A DNA stretch of 52,770 nucleotides from Vannielia litorea (GCF_018424695.1 NZ_QTNQ01000023.1:1-52770), one strand, 5' to 3'; positions 16,699-25,623 are shown, counted from the first letter of the stretch. Notes: generated from the sequence alone by a model not told the origin. Made by a program: numbers and translations.

Positions 16699-16770
16699 GG
16701 GCTGCTCTTCAAGGCCTGCCGGCCTTTCATCGCAGCTGCGAAGAGGGCCCGAAGGGTCCGATGAGCGGCC
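16698..16770. repeat. 72-bp interspersed repeat, copy B
   Basis: Begins with the last base of the preceding TAG stop. Contains CTCTTC (16705-16710), TTCATCG (16726-16732), GAAGAG (16740-16745) and CGATGAG (16759-16765), plus the 12-base palindrome TCGCAGCTGCGA. Clearly homologous to copy C at 49764. Confidence 0.8.
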
Positions 16771-16823
16771 CCGCGCCGCGAGCCGCTTGCCCCGCCCCCG
16801 GAAAATCCACTAACAACGCGCGC

Positions 16824-16967
16824 ATGTTCTGGCTCCTGCGCAAGCTTCTCATCCCCGCCGCCGCCTTCGCCTTCGGCTATGCCGCGCATTGGCAACTCTC
16901 GGTCGATGCCTGCGAGGCCGAGGGCGGCAGCTACGCAGCGCGGCTTTGCATCGGAGACGGGCGATGA
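16824..16967 (+). CDS. 47-aa membrane-anchored small protein
   Basis: One hydrophobic segment ([20 protein letters not shown]) is followed by a short tail with two cysteines ([20 protein letters not shown]). The paired cysteines outside the membrane may form a disulfide. The gene overlaps the rimM start as ATGA, which argues that it is translated. No family recognised. Confidence 0.6.
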   Translation: MFWLLRKLLIPAAAFAFGYAAHWQLSVDACEAEGGSYAARLCIGDGR

Positions 16968-17467
16968 GTGATGATATGATCTGCGTCGGCGCCATCGGCG
17001 GAGCCTTCGGGGTGCAGGGCGAGGTGCGGCTGAAGAGCTTTTGCGCCGAGCCGTCCGACATTGCCGACTACGGGCCGCTCGCCACCGAGGATGGCAAGCG
17101 GCAGTTCACAGTCACTCTCACCCGTCCGCTGAAGGGCGCGCTTGGGGCCCGGCTTTCCGGCATATCCACCAAGGAAGAAGCCGACGCGCTGAAGGGCACA
17201 CGGCTCTACGTGCCGCGCGACCGGCTCCCGGCCCTGCCCGACGACGAGTTCTACCATTCCGACCTCATCGGGCTGGCGGTGTTCGACAGCGGCGGTGCCG
17301 CCCTCGGCGAGGTGCTGGCGGTGCATGACCACGGCGCGGGCGACCTGCTGGAGATCCGCCGCGCAGGCGGCAGCGACAGCTTCCTCCTGCCCTTCACCCG
17401 TGAAGCGGTGCCTACGGTGGACCTCGCCGCAGGCCGCCTTGTCGCCGACCCGCCCGAGGAGCTCTGA
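16964..17467 (+). CDS. rimM: ribosome maturation factor RimM
   Basis: 167 aa. N-terminal barrel: [23 protein letters not shown]-like C-terminal barrel: [32 protein letters not shown] and [20 protein letters not shown]. It assists 30S head assembly with S19. ATG at 16964 overlaps the 47-aa gene. It sits in its usual place between rpsP and trmD. Confidence 0.95.
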   Translation: MSDDMICVGAIGGAFGVQGEVRLKSFCAEPSDIADYGPLATEDGKRQFTVTLTRPLKGALGARLSGISTKEEADALKGTRLYVPRDRLPALPDDEFYHSDLIGLAVFDSGGAALGEVLAVHDHGAGDLLEIRRAGGSDSFLLPFTREAVPTVDLAAGRLVADPPEEL

Positions 17468-17471
17468 GGCC

Positions 17472-17870
17472 ATGCGCCTCCGGCTTTTCTGGCTTGCCAT
17501 CGCCGCGCTCTATGCCGCCCCCGTGTTGGCCGGGCTCACCGGCGCGGGCTGGGGGGCATTGGTCGGGTTCGCGCTGATTTTCGTGGCCTTCAATGCGCTG
17601 ATGGAGCGCATTCCGCCCGAACCCCTGCTTGCGGCGGCCTCCGTCGCCGTGGTCGCTGCGCTGGCACTGGTGCTTCTGGCCTTCGGCTGGGGCCTGCGCG
17701 CCCTGACAGGGGTCGAACGCCTCCTGCCCCTCTGGCCCTGGCTCGCACTGGAGGTTGGAGCCACCGCGCTGGCCCGCTTTGTCGTGCCGCCGCAGCTAGG
17801 CCGCGAGATGGACGCGCTGATCGACGACGCGACCCGGCAGGTCCAGGACATGGGCAACGAGGATGACTAG
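17472..17870 (+). CDS. small polytopic membrane protein
   Basis: 132 aa with about four hydrophobic segments (LRLFWLAIAALYAAPVLAGL; GALVGFALIFVAFNALM; AASVAVVAALALVLLAFGWG; LWPWLALEVGATALARFVV) and an acidic tail (REMDALIDDATRQVQDMGNE). No family recognised. It starts four bases after rimM and its end overlaps the VOC gene by eight bases, so it belongs to the operon. Confidence 0.65.
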   Translation: MRLRLFWLAIAALYAAPVLAGLTGAGWGALVGFALIFVAFNALMERIPPEPLLAAASVAVVAALALVLLAFGWGLRALTGVERLLPLWPWLALEVGATALARFVVPPQLGREMDALIDDATRQVQDMGNEDD

Positions 17871-18297
17871 CCTTACCCCAGAGTTCGGCTGCACCGATGC
17901 GGTGGCTTCGGTGGCGTTCTACGCAGAGGCGCTCGGCTTCACGGTGGAGTATGCCCGCCCGGCGCAGGGGTTCTATCACCTCACGCGCGAAGGCAGCGCG
18001 CTGATGCTCGAACAGCTCGGGCCGGACAGCTGGGCGCTGGCCCCGCCCGAGCCGCCGCTGGGACGCGGCATGCATCTTCAGATCACCATTGACGACGCCC
18101 CCGCCCTCGCCGCGCATCTGACCGCGCAGAGCGTGCCGCTCTTTCGCCCGCTGGAGGAAGCGTGGTATCGCGACGGTGCCCGCTGGCACGGGCAAACCCA
18201 ATTCGTGGTGGCCGACCCCGAGGGCTACCTGCTGCGCTTCGCGAGCCCGCTGGGCACCGTTACGGAGCGCCCGACCACAGGCAGGATCGTGGACTGA
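17863..18297 (+). CDS. VOC superfamily (glyoxalase/bleomycin-resistance-like) protein
   Basis: 144 aa with the paired beta-alpha-beta modules of the VOC fold. [19 protein letters not shown] opens module 1 and [20 protein letters not shown] opens module 2, closing with [19 protein letters not shown], whose Glu/Leu pattern is typical. Annotated relatives are often called bleomycin resistance proteins, but the substrate cannot be inferred. The stop overlaps the trmD start by one base (TGATG). Confidence 0.8.
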   Translation: MTSLTPEFGCTDAVASVAFYAEALGFTVEYARPAQGFYHLTREGSALMLEQLGPDSWALAPPEPPLGRGMHLQITIDDAPALAAHLTAQSVPLFRPLEEAWYRDGARWHGQTQFVVADPEGYLLRFASPLGTVTERPTTGRIVD

Positions 18298-19121
18298 TGA
18301 GCGACACACCCAAGCCTTCGGGCAAATCTCACGGCGCCAAGTCGCATGGTCGGCTCTCGATCTCGGCCTCGCGCACGCCGCGTGACCTGATGGGCCCGGG
18401 CCCGCGTCTTTCCACCGCCTGGACCGCCAAGATCATCACCCTCTTCCCAGAGGCCTTCCCCGGCGTGCTCGGCCAGTCGCTCACCGGCCGGGCGCTGGAA
18501 GAGGGGAAATGGGCGCTGGAGACGATCGGGCTGCGCGACTACGGCAAGGGCCGCCACCGCAACGTGGATGACACGCCCGCAGGCGGCGGCGCGGGCATGG
18601 TGCTGCGCGCCGACGTGGTGGGCGAGGCGCTGGAAGATGCCGCGCGGGGCACCCCGGAACGGGCAGAATGGCCGGTGCTCTATGCCTCGCCGCGCGGCAG
18701 GCCGTTTGACCAGGCCATGGCCCGCCGCCTGGCCGCCGGGCGCGGGTTGACGCTGCTGTGCGGGCGTTTCGAGGGCGTGGACGAGCGGGTGCTGGAAGAG
18801 TTCGAGGTGGAGGAGGTGAGCCTTGGGGATTTCGTGCTGACCGGCGGCGAAATCGCGGCGCAGGCGATGCTCGACGCCACCGTGCGGCTGTTGCCCGGTG
18901 TGCTCGGCAACGAGGCCTCGACGGAGGAGGAAAGCCACTCCAACGGGCTGCTGGAGCATCCGCAATACACCAAGCCCGCCACATGGCGCGGGCGGGCGAT
19001 CCCCGAGGTGCTGCTGTCGGGGCATCACGGGCGGATTGCCGCGTGGCGGCGCGAGATGAGCGAGGCGCTCACGCGCGCCCGCAGGCCCGACCTGTGGAAG
19101 GCCCGTGACGGCGAACGCTGA
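18297..19121 (+). CDS. trmD: tRNA (guanine-37-N1)-methyltransferase TrmD
   Basis: 274 aa. Catalyses m1G37 formation in tRNAs. Core motifs are [20 protein letters not shown], the knot region [40 protein letters not shown], and [20 protein letters not shown] with [14 protein letters not shown]. About 42 residues ([20 protein letters not shown] in part) precede the conserved start seen in most bacteria. This basic extension may aid tRNA binding (inference). ATG at 18297. Confidence 0.95.
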   Translation: MSDTPKPSGKSHGAKSHGRLSISASRTPRDLMGPGPRLSTAWTAKIITLFPEAFPGVLGQSLTGRALEEGKWALETIGLRDYGKGRHRNVDDTPAGGGAGMVLRADVVGEALEDAARGTPERAEWPVLYASPRGRPFDQAMARRLAAGRGLTLLCGRFEGVDERVLEEFEVEEVSLGDFVLTGGEIAAQAMLDATVRLLPGVLGNEASTEEESHSNGLLEHPQYTKPATWRGRAIPEVLLSGHHGRIAAWRREMSEALTRARRPDLWKARDGER

Positions 19122-19216
19122 GCATGCCGCCCCGCGAATGCCCGGCGCACGCCACGCATTCGCCCCGATGTTAACCGAGTGTCCCGGGCGCGAACTGTAG
19201 CTTTTGAGGCAAATCG

Positions 19217-20068
19217 GTGGAAAAACTGCAAGATATCCGGGGCCTGACCCTCGGGGTCGTCCTGCTTTGCGGGTTGATCTATGCCGTTCCGGACGCCGCT
19301 TTCGCCCTTGGAACAACCCTTCTGGTCATGCTGATCCTCGCGATGTTGCGCGAGTTTGTCTGGCCCGATCACATGGCCCGGCAACGGGTCGAGGCGCGGG
19401 CCGACCGGGCGGCGAGCAAACGGCGCCAGGCCGACGACGTCTCAACAACCGATGGCAAGGACGCGCGGCCCAATGGCCCCGGCGCCGCCGAACTGCACCA
19501 GCGCCGCGTGATGCGTGGCGATCCGGCGGTGGTGAAGCCGGGCCTCATCGCGGAGGGCTGGGTGCCCTTCCTCCAATCCATGTCGCCCGATATCCATCTG
19601 TGGAACGACGTGGCAACGGATTTCGACCAGTTCTACGGCGACCGGCTCGATGCCGCCTTCTGGATCCTCGAACAGCCCGCCTGCGACAAGGCCACGGCCT
19701 GGCAGTTCATCGCAGGGGCCGTGTGCCGAGACGTTCTCGTGCAGGACGGGCGGTGGGGCTACGAGAAGGCCGTAATGCGCTGGAACGCGGCCGTCACGCG
19801 CTGGAACGTTGGCTTCTAACGCCACCACGCCCTGCCGCTGACGGGCCCTGCGGCCGAAGAAATCCGGCGGCTCAAGCCGAGCCAGTTCGAGTCGATGCTG
19901 TTCGAGGTGGAGAAGGCCTGCAATCGCAAGCTGCCCCGCCCGAAGTGGCCGCTGGGGCTGAACGCCCCCACCGGCACGCTTGAGCATTCCACCCGCTCGC
20001 CCTGGGCCTTCTCCGAGGCGTTCGGGCTGCACAAGCGGTTCATCCCGCGCGCCGATACGGCGGCCTGA
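19217..20068 (+). pseudogene. conserved unknown gene split by an in-frame TAA
   Basis: A 284-codon frame starting at GTG 19217 (GAGG upstream) is stopped by TAA at 19817-19819 after ...RWNVGF. The same frame then runs on for 82 codons (RHHALPLTGPAAEEIRRLKP ... FGLHKRFIPRADTAA) to TGA at 20068. The downstream part keeps the very high G/C third-position usage of real genes, so it looks like the true C-terminus. The N-terminal part has two membrane segments and a soluble part (GWVPFLQSMSPDIHLWNDVA). A TAC or TAT to TAA change would explain it. The first 200 aa may still be made. Function unknown. Confidence 0.65.
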
Positions 20069-20315
20069 CCTCCGCTGGCCGAGCGGCGCGCCGCGCCTTC
20101 CCTTTCGTTCGCATCCCAACGCTTTGCGCCAAACCAGCGCCGAGACAGTCCCGACGGCGCTTCACGCTCGCGTCAGGGTTGCCACGGGCCTGGTTCAACC
20201 CCCCGCAGCCAAACACACCGTTTCCCATCGCGCGGCGCGCCGCCAAGCCTATGCCACCCTCTTGCCCGGATTCACGGGCATACCAGAGCGAAACCCCCAA
20301 CCCCACAAGAGCCCC

Positions 20316-20510
20316 GTGAAGAACAAAATCGCAAACCTGCCCCTCGCCACCAAGGCCCTGCTGGCCACCCCCGCGGCACTTCTCTTGGTGATGCTCATCA
20401 TCACCACACCGATGATCGGGGTGCCGCTCGCGGCGATCCTGCTGCTGTTCTTCCGGCCGGAGTTGTTGAGCCTGCGCTGGTGGAAGAGTTTCCTTCGACA
20501 AGGGCCGTAA
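20316..20510 (+). CDS. 64-aa membrane protein
   Basis: Starts at GTG 20316 (KNKIANLPLATKALLATPAA). Two hydrophobic stretches follow, LLLVMLIITTPMIGVPLAAI then LLLFFRPELLSL, ending RWWKSFLRQGP. Only a weak ribosome site is present and no family is recognised; it could be a chance frame. Confidence 0.4.
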   Translation: MKNKIANLPLATKALLATPAALLLVMLIITTPMIGVPLAAILLLFFRPELLSLRWWKSFLRQGP

Positions 20511-21143
20511 CCTCACGCGGCCCGCCGGGCCGCGACGCGTAACCGGTTCCGTCGCCATGCCAGTCGGTGCAGACCATTTTCGCACGGGACTGACGACACG
20601 CCACCTAGTGGCCAGTGCCCCGGGGTGAGCGAACTTATGGCCTTTCCTCACACTGCGAGCATCAGCAACCTCTTCCCCTCGGCCCCCGCCGCCAGCCTCG
20701 TGCCGCCGATACCTGGGTTGGGCTGCCCCCAACGCAATCCCCGTGGACCGACGCTGCGCACACAACTGTCACCGTCTTCACCATTGGCTTGAGCCTTGGT
20801 CCGAGACTGAGACTCGGCTCCACCGAAGCCCTCTCAGACCTTGCCAGGCGCAGCCTCTGGAAGGTGCGCGATGTGCCGTTTGCGTTGCCCTTCAATTGGC
20901 CCCGTGGTGCCGAGGCCCACAAACCCCTTGATCCAAAGCCCCCATCCCCCTAAACAGCGCCAGTCTGAGGGCGGAATCGCCTCCGGACCGTTCGGGTATG
21001 GGCCATGGCTCTGCGGACGTTGACCAAGGAACAGTGGCTGAACCCTTCGGCGGGCGCAAAACGGCGGACCCGGTAACAACCCGAAGCTCTGAGGCACGCC
21101 AAACCTCCGTGGCATACCACGGGCAATGATAGGAGTGGATCAG
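20511..21143. other. 633-base gap before rplS with no recognised gene
   Basis: Only short frames with poor codon usage are present. I looked for tRNA T-loops, the SRP RNA GGAAGCAG loop, RNase P RNA and tmRNA signatures and saw none. A dyad CCGAG-7-CTCGG lies near 20802-20818, and TTGACC near 21020 could be a -35 box. It must hold the leader and probably a promoter of rplS-rpmE. Confidence 0.5.
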
Positions 21144-21536
21144 ATGGACCTGATCGCTGAACTGGAGGCCGAGCAAGTCGCCTCCCTCGGGAAGGACATT
21201 CCCGACTTCAAGGCCGGCGACACCGTGCGCGTCGGCTACAAGGTGACCGAGGGCACCCGTACCCGCGTTCAGAACTACGAAGGCGTGTGCATTTCCCGCA
21301 AGAACGGCGAGGGCATTGCCGGCTCGTTCACCGTGCGCAAGATCTCTTTCGGCGAAGGCGTCGAGCGGGTCTTCCCGCTGCATGCCACCAACATCGACAG
21401 CATCACCGTGGTGCGTCGTGGTCGCGTTCGCCGCGCCAAGCTCTACTACCTCCGCACCCGCCGCGGCAAATCGGCCCGGATCGCCGAGGATTCCAACTAC
21501 AAGCCGCGCGCGGACAAGTCCGGCGCAGAAGCGTAA
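21144..21536 (+). CDS. rplS: 50S ribosomal protein L19
   Basis: 130 aa. Diagnostic are [60 protein letters not shown] and [21 protein letters not shown]19 sits at the subunit interface. ATG 21144 is chosen over 21126 because GGAG lies eight bases before it. About 20 C-terminal residues ([16 protein letters not shown]) are an extension typical of alphaproteobacteria. Confidence 0.97.
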   Translation: MDLIAELEAEQVASLGKDIPDFKAGDTVRVGYKVTEGTRTRVQNYEGVCISRKNGEGIAGSFTVRKISFGEGVERVFPLHATNIDSITVVRRGRVRRAKLYYLRTRRGKSARIAEDSNYKPRADKSGAEA

Positions 21537-21547
21537 GGAGCAGAGGC

Positions 21548-21769
21548 ATGAAAAAAGACCTGCATCCCGAATACCACATCATCGACGTGAAGCTGACCAA
21601 CGGCGACATCGTGCAGATGAAATCGACCTGGGGCGCCGAGGGCGACACGCTGTCGCTCGACATCGACCCCTCCGTGCACCCGGCCTGGACCGGCGGCAAT
21701 GCCCGCCTGATGGACACCGGCGGCCGCGTGTCGAAGTTCAAGAAGAAGTACGAAGGCCTCGGTTTCTGA
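21548..21769 (+). CDS. rpmE: 50S ribosomal protein L31
   Basis: 73 aa: [40 protein letters not shown] and [14 protein letters not shown]. The zinc-binding cysteines of the C+ form are absent, so this is a zinc-free L31. AAGGAG precedes the ATG, 11 bases after rplS. A strong terminator follows. Confidence 0.95.
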   Translation: MKKDLHPEYHIIDVKLTNGDIVQMKSTWGAEGDTLSLDIDPSVHPAWTGGNARLMDTGGRVSKFKKKYEGLGF

Positions 21770-21804
21770 GCCTGCCCCGGCCCAGTGCCGGATCGGACAC
21801 AAAG

Positions 21805-21843
21805 AACGCCGCCCAAGGGAAAGACCCGCGGGCGGCGTTTTCG
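21805..21843 (+). terminator. Rho-independent terminator after rpmE
   Basis: AACGCCGCCC (21805-21814) pairs with GGGCGGCGTT (21830-21839), followed by a T-rich tract. It closes the long ffh-to-rpmE block. Confidence 0.9.
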
Positions 21844-21851
21844 TTTCAGGA

Positions 21852-22403
21852 TCAGATCGGGCGCCGTCCATTTTGATACTCTCCCCGCCAGTCGACCCCG
21901 CCATCCACCTTATCCACCTTCGCCTCGACCGGGCAGCCCGTTTCACCGCACCGCTCGTAGTCGCACAGTCGGCAGGTGCGCCGGCCCTCTGCACGGGACG
22001 GTATGGCAGCCTGCAACAGCTTGTCGGCCAGTGCGGCCAGCAGGCGGCGTTCTTCGGGCGCAAGCGGCGCGAGAAGACTGTTGAGCGCATCCCGGCGCGC
22101 CGCGTGAAACCGCGTCACCTCTTCGCGGCCCTCCTCCGTCAACTCGATCGGCACGACCCGCCCCACCGCAGGTCGGCGCCGCACATAGCCGCGCCGCTCC
22201 AACCCGCGCAACATCCGCGCAACCCCCGGCTGGCACAGGCCGACAAGGGGCGGCAACGCATTGGCATAGATACCAGGCCGGAAATAGAGCGCGGACAGAG
22301 CCGCCGCCTCGGCGTGAGAAACATCTCCCAGCGCCGGTTTGACCCTGTCTTCGATCAGCGTGGCAAGAGCGCCGAACCTGTTGGTATCCAATTGCGCCTC
22401 CAT
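21852..22403 (-). CDS. MarR family regulator with C-terminal cysteine motif
   Basis: 183 aa. A winged helix (ALPPLVGLCQPGVARMLRGL, ERRGYVRRRPAVGRVVPIEL) sits between dimerisation helices. After the domain comes CRLCDYERCGETGCPVEAK, a four-cysteine cluster that recurs in a MarR subgroup and could bind metal or sense redox state. The ATG at 22403 has no clear ribosome site. The divergent histidine kinase gene is 180-215 bases away across an AT-rich region. Confidence 0.85.
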   Translation of the reverse strand: MEAQLDTNRFGALATLIEDRVKPALGDVSHAEAAALSALYFRPGIYANALPPLVGLCQPGVARMLRGLERRGYVRRRPAVGRVVPIELTEEGREEVTRFHAARRDALNSLLAPLAPEERRLLAALADKLLQAAIPSRAEGRRTCRLCDYERCGETGCPVEAKVDKVDGGVDWRGEYQNGRRPI

Positions 22404-22618
22404 CGAGGGATCAAAGGGTTGTGAGAGTTGTACTACACATTCATGTTTTAAAATTAAGGTGCCGTATTTACTTATTATAGAAAATTAAAATGCGCATATC
22501 TCCTTTTGGTTGAAATTCCATTATCCTGCGGTTAGCCTTACCGAGGTTACACACGAAATAATGTGATCTGTCGCGCTCCGAAATGCTGGAAAACTGGAGC
22601 GTGTCAGCACCGGGAAGC
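22404..22618. other. AT-rich divergent intergenic region
   Basis: It is far richer in A/T than its surroundings (about 22440-22560). A small dyad TGTAcTACA at 22429-22437 lies close to the marR start and may be an operator. It likely carries promoters for both marR and the kinase gene. Confidence 0.5.
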
Positions 22619-23983
22619 ATGACGGATACTGACGATTATCGCGCACGCATAGACGTGTTGCGCTGCGCCGAACGTGTGCGTAGTGCCGAGTTTATTGCCC
22701 GTTTGTTGCTGATGTTCCTCGGCACGGCAGTTGGCGCGCTTCTCATGGGGCTCGAATGGCTGCCGCTTTGGCTCGGAGTTTATTACGCGGCTATCTCGCT
22801 CGAAAAGCTCGTTCTCTGGCGGTGGCAGCACGTCAATACGCGCGGATACTTTTTTGTTCTCATCGCAATTTCCGCGGTGATTTCCACGGCCTATGCTGTT
22901 TTGCCAGTTTACCTGTGGCTGCATGAGAATGATGCGCTCAAGTTCGGCGCATTGGTCTTGCTGGTCGGGGGCGTGCTCAATGTGTTCCTGGTGCGGGCGC
23001 AGGTGTGGGAGATCTCGATGGCCTACCTGGTGCCACTCTGTGCAACATTCCCCGTTATCACCGGCTCGACCTTTGAAGCCCCCACCGGCGGGCCGCTGTT
23101 TTACACTTACGCCGTCCTGTCGGTCTCCGTCATCCTTTACATCTGCATCGCGGTGCAGGCGGCAAACAAGGCCCATCGCAAGTTTCTCGAAACCGAGCGG
23201 CAGTTCTTCCAGGCGCAAAAGATGGAGGCCGTGGGCACGCTGGCGGGCGGGATTGCCCATGATTTCAACAACATGCTGGGTGTCGTGCAGGGCAACCTTG
23301 AATTGTTGCAAGCTGCAGAAGACGCTGAAGCCCGCGAGACCTTCACAAGTGAAGCGCTGACGGCCTGCTGGCGTGGCGCGGCGCTCACCCGCCAGCTTCT
23401 GACCCTGAGCCGAAACGCGATGCTCCAGCCCCGGCGCCTTGATGCAACCGGCACGCTCTATCAGGTTGAGCGTCTGGTCCGAAGAGTCGTGCCGGAGAGC
23501 ATTGGGCTAAGCGTGGTGGCCGAGCCCAATCTGCCGCCAGTAATCGCCGATGAAACCACGCTTCAGGCGGCGCTGCTCAACCTCGCGATCAATGCCCGCG
23601 ATGCCATGCCGGATGGCGGGAACATGCGGTTCGAGGCGCGCAGGCTCAACGCGGACGCGTCCCGCCCCGGCTGGTTGCCCGCCGGCGAGTTCGTGGTTCT
23701 CTCGGTCGCCGACACAGGCGAGGGAATCCCGCAAGAGATCATCAACAAGATCTTCGACCCCTTCTTCTCGACCAAACCCAAGGGCCGCGGCACCGGGTTG
23801 GGGCTGGCGATGGTGGCGGGTTTTGCACGGCAATCGGGCGGGCATGTGCAGGCCGAGGCCCGGCGCGGCAAAGGCAGTCGTCTCAGCCTTTACCTGCCCG
23901 CCCGGCCAGCAGAACATTCGGCCATCGCCGAGCCCGCAACGGAAGCCCATTCCGCCGCCCACCAAAGCGCCGCGGCGAGCTGA
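22619..23983 (+). CDS. membrane sensor histidine kinase
   Basis: About 454 aa. Six hydrophobic segments in the first 190 residues form a membrane sensor without a large periplasmic loop. The H-box is [20 protein letters not shown]. The ATPase domain has [15 protein letters not shown] (N box), [11 protein letters not shown] (G1), [20 protein letters not shown] (F and G2 boxes). The family phosphorylates a response regulator, but none is encoded next to it, so it is an orphan. ATG 22619 is preferred; ATG 22583 would add 12 residues. Confidence 0.88.
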   Translation: MTDTDDYRARIDVLRCAERVRSAEFIARLLLMFLGTAVGALLMGLEWLPLWLGVYYAAISLEKLVLWRWQHVNTRGYFFVLIAISAVISTAYAVLPVYLWLHENDALKFGALVLLVGGVLNVFLVRAQVWEISMAYLVPLCATFPVITGSTFEAPTGGPLFYTYAVLSVSVILYICIAVQAANKAHRKFLETERQFFQAQKMEAVGTLAGGIAHDFNNMLGVVQGNLELLQAAEDAEARETFTSEALTACWRGAALTRQLLTLSRNAMLQPRRLDATGTLYQVERLVRRVVPESIGLSVVAEPNLPPVIADETTLQAALLNLAINARDAMPDGGNMRFEARRLNADASRPGWLPAGEFVVLSVADTGEGIPQEIINKIFDPFFSTKPKGRGTGLGLAMVAGFARQSGGHVQAEARRGKGSRLSLYLPARPAEHSAIAEPATEAHSAAHQSAAAS

Positions 23984-24024
23984 GCGCCCCTTGCGCTACC
24001 CAGTATGCCCGCTAGGGTCTGCCC

Positions 24025-24477
24025 ATGCGCCGCACCTTCGCCCTTCTCGTCTGCCTTGCCACGCCTGCCGCGAGCCAAACGCCGGAGCCATCCCTCCCGC
24101 GAGACATTTTCGCCCATCTTGCCGCCAACACCTGGGCTTTCCCGAACGTCGATCAGATGCATTGCGACGAGAACCCGCATAGCGTGACATTCGACGCGGC
24201 CCGGGAAACATCGTGGTTCGATTGGCGCGGCCCGATGATCAACTACCTCGGCGAAACCGACCAACAGGGCGTCTATGACGTGCTGGAGAGCGACGAAGGC
24301 TCGATTACCATGCTTTTGCACGGCGAGCAGCGACGGACCGATGCAGGCGAGCCCGTGGTGTGGATCCTGCGGCTGATCGACGGCGGCGAGGCCTATTGCT
24401 GGGACCGGACAGATTGGGACCCGCCGCGCTGCACCCATGTCCACGTCCGCTGCCACGGCCCTGCGCCGATCAGTTGA
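24025..24477 (+). CDS. secreted protein of unknown function
   Basis: 150 aa with a signal peptide (RRTFALLVCLATPAASQTPE; cleavage likely after ASQ). The mature part is rich in Asp/Trp/His (DQMHCDENPHSVTFDAARET, CWDRTDWDPPRCTHVHVRCH) with four cysteines that may form two disulfides. I do not recognise the family. It ends 12 bases before a cluster of three palindromes that separates it from ybgC. Confidence 0.7.
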   Translation: MRRTFALLVCLATPAASQTPEPSLPRDIFAHLAANTWAFPNVDQMHCDENPHSVTFDAARETSWFDWRGPMINYLGETDQQGVYDVLESDEGSITMLLHGEQRRTDAGEPVVWILRLIDGGEAYCWDRTDWDPPRCTHVHVRCHGPAPIS

Positions 24478-24488
24478 GCCCCGCGCAG

Positions 24489-24576
24489 GAAAGATCTTGT
24501 CCAAGATCTTTCGCCCCGGAAAAATCTTCCTGAAGATTTTTTTGCGCTTCGAGAGAATTCTTGATCAAGAATTCTC
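24489..24576. repeat. cluster of three perfect short palindromes
   Basis: Arms GAAAGATCTTG (24489-24499/24502-24512), AAAAATCTTC (24520-24529/24532-24541), and a 24-base palindrome GAGAATTCTTGA... (24553-24576). Centres are only two bases in the first two. It lies between convergent genes, and the ybgC stop is inside the third palindrome. Probably a bidirectional terminator; related to the cluster at 51777. Confidence 0.8.
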
Positions 24577-24963
24577 CGTGTCGGCGGCCCCGCGCAGGGC
24601 CTCGGGCAGCCGCACCGGCCGCCCGCCCGTGCCCATGGCCACCAGTGTCACTTGTGCCTCGAAGAGCGCCGCGCCATCGCGGATAACCCGCTGGGCCAAC
24701 ACCATCCGGGCCGCCGTGCGGGTGGCGACGACGGTTTCGACCGCCAGCACATCCCCGAGGCGGGCGGGGGAGAGGAAATCGGCCTCGACGCGGCGCACGG
24801 CAAAGACGAGTCCCGCCTCAAGCATCGCGTTCTGGTCCACCCCCAGCCCAGCCACCCAGGCGGAGCGGGCGCGTTCAATGAACTTCAGGTAATTGGCGTG
24901 GTACACGAAGCCCGACAGGTCGGTGTCTTCATAGAAAACTTCCGTTTCGAACAGGTGGCTCAT
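24565..24963 (-). CDS. ybgC: acyl-CoA thioesterase YbgC
   Basis: 132 aa hotdog-fold thioesterase. The catalytic strand is VFYEDTDLSGFVYHANYLKF (Asp and the following tyrosine/histidine positions), then IERARSAWVAGLGVDQ. It usually opens the tol-pal cluster and acts on acyl-CoA or acyl-ACP linked to envelope lipid metabolism. Its start overlaps the upstream unknown gene by ATGA. Here tolQ does not follow: a palindrome cluster and a convergent gene come next. Confidence 0.9.
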   Translation of the reverse strand: MSHLFETEVFYEDTDLSGFVYHANYLKFIERARSAWVAGLGVDQNAMLEAGLVFAVRRVEADFLSPARLGDVLAVETVVATRTAARMVLAQRVIRDGAALFEAQVTLVAMGTGGRPVRLPEALRGAADTENS

Positions 24964-25577
24964 GGCTGCACCCGCGCCGCCAGCCGCAACGCGTGGCTCG
25001 GGTCATGCGCCACCGGTGGCATCACCGGGTCGTAGGCGGCCACGATCACACCGGCAATCTCGGGCCGGAGCACCGCACGCCCCTCGGCCAGCCCCAGAGG
25101 GGACGCACCGGCAAAAGCGCCCTCGCCCCAATCGAGGATCACCTGCACCATCTGTGTCAACGCCAGCGCCTCAGCCGCCTGCGCCCGGTTGGCCGCATCC
25201 ATCCGCACGAAAACGAAGGCCGCACGAATGGCACCCTCCGCTTCGAAGCGGAACGCCCGGTAGGAAGAGGCGTCGGCCCGCTCCAGTCGGCCCACCAGAT
25301 CTTCCAGCCCCGGGATCATTCCGCCAAGGTCCGGCACTGCGAGCAGCTCTTCCCATTCCCGGAAGAAGAAGAAGAACAGGTTGGCCCCCTGCTCATTGTC
25401 CATCTCGGCCATCTTGTGGCCCGCCATGGCCACCACCGCCTCGCAGGCGCCCTTGACCACCGCCAACGTCTCTTCCTCGACGCCGAAGACAATCGGCACG
25501 ATGGGCCGCTGCCAGCGGGCGAAGTGATAGCTTCCGTCAGCGCGGGTGAAGAGGCGGGCGATGTCTTCTGGGCTCAT
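24960..25577 (-). CDS. conserved hypothetical protein between ruvB and ybgC
   Basis: 205 aa. It begins SPEDIARLFTRADGSYHFAR, has the strand PIVFGVEEETLAVVKGACEA, GANLFFFFFREWEELLAVP and ends VAYDPVMPPVAHDPSHALRL (read in part). This position next to ruvB is common for the family in Rhodobacterales, but no function is known to me. ATG at 25577 leaves 46 bases from ruvB. The stop overlaps the ybgC start. Confidence 0.75.
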   Translation of the reverse strand: MSPEDIARLFTRADGSYHFARWQRPIVPIVFGVEEETLAVVKGACEAVVAMAGHKMAEMDNEQGANLFFFFFREWEELLAVPDLGGMIPGLEDLVGRLERADASSYRAFRFEAEGAIRAAFVFVRMDAANRAQAAEALALTQMVQVILDWGEGAFAGASPLGLAEGRAVLRPEIAGVIVAAYDPVMPPVAHDPSHALRLAARVQP

Positions 25578-25623
25578 GGGGCGGTTGTGCAACAGCCGCG
25601 CCGTCGCGGCAAGGCGCAGGGGT

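Noticed and set aside
19442..20119. Minus-strand frame of 225 codons opposite the interrupted gene
   Set aside because: Plus-strand frame has better codon usage on both sides of the TAA and a protein-like sequence; the minus frame is a shadow.
20960..21110. GCCACTG on the minus strand, considered as part of a cobalamin riboswitch
   Set aside because: The other conserved boxes are absent and no B12-related gene lies downstream.
20511..21125. tmRNA, SRP RNA or RNase P RNA in the gap before rplS
   Set aside because: None of their conserved loops could be found on either strand.
24489..24576. CRISPR-like interpretation of the repeated palindromes
   Set aside because: Units differ from one another, are only three per site, and spacers are 7-11 bases.
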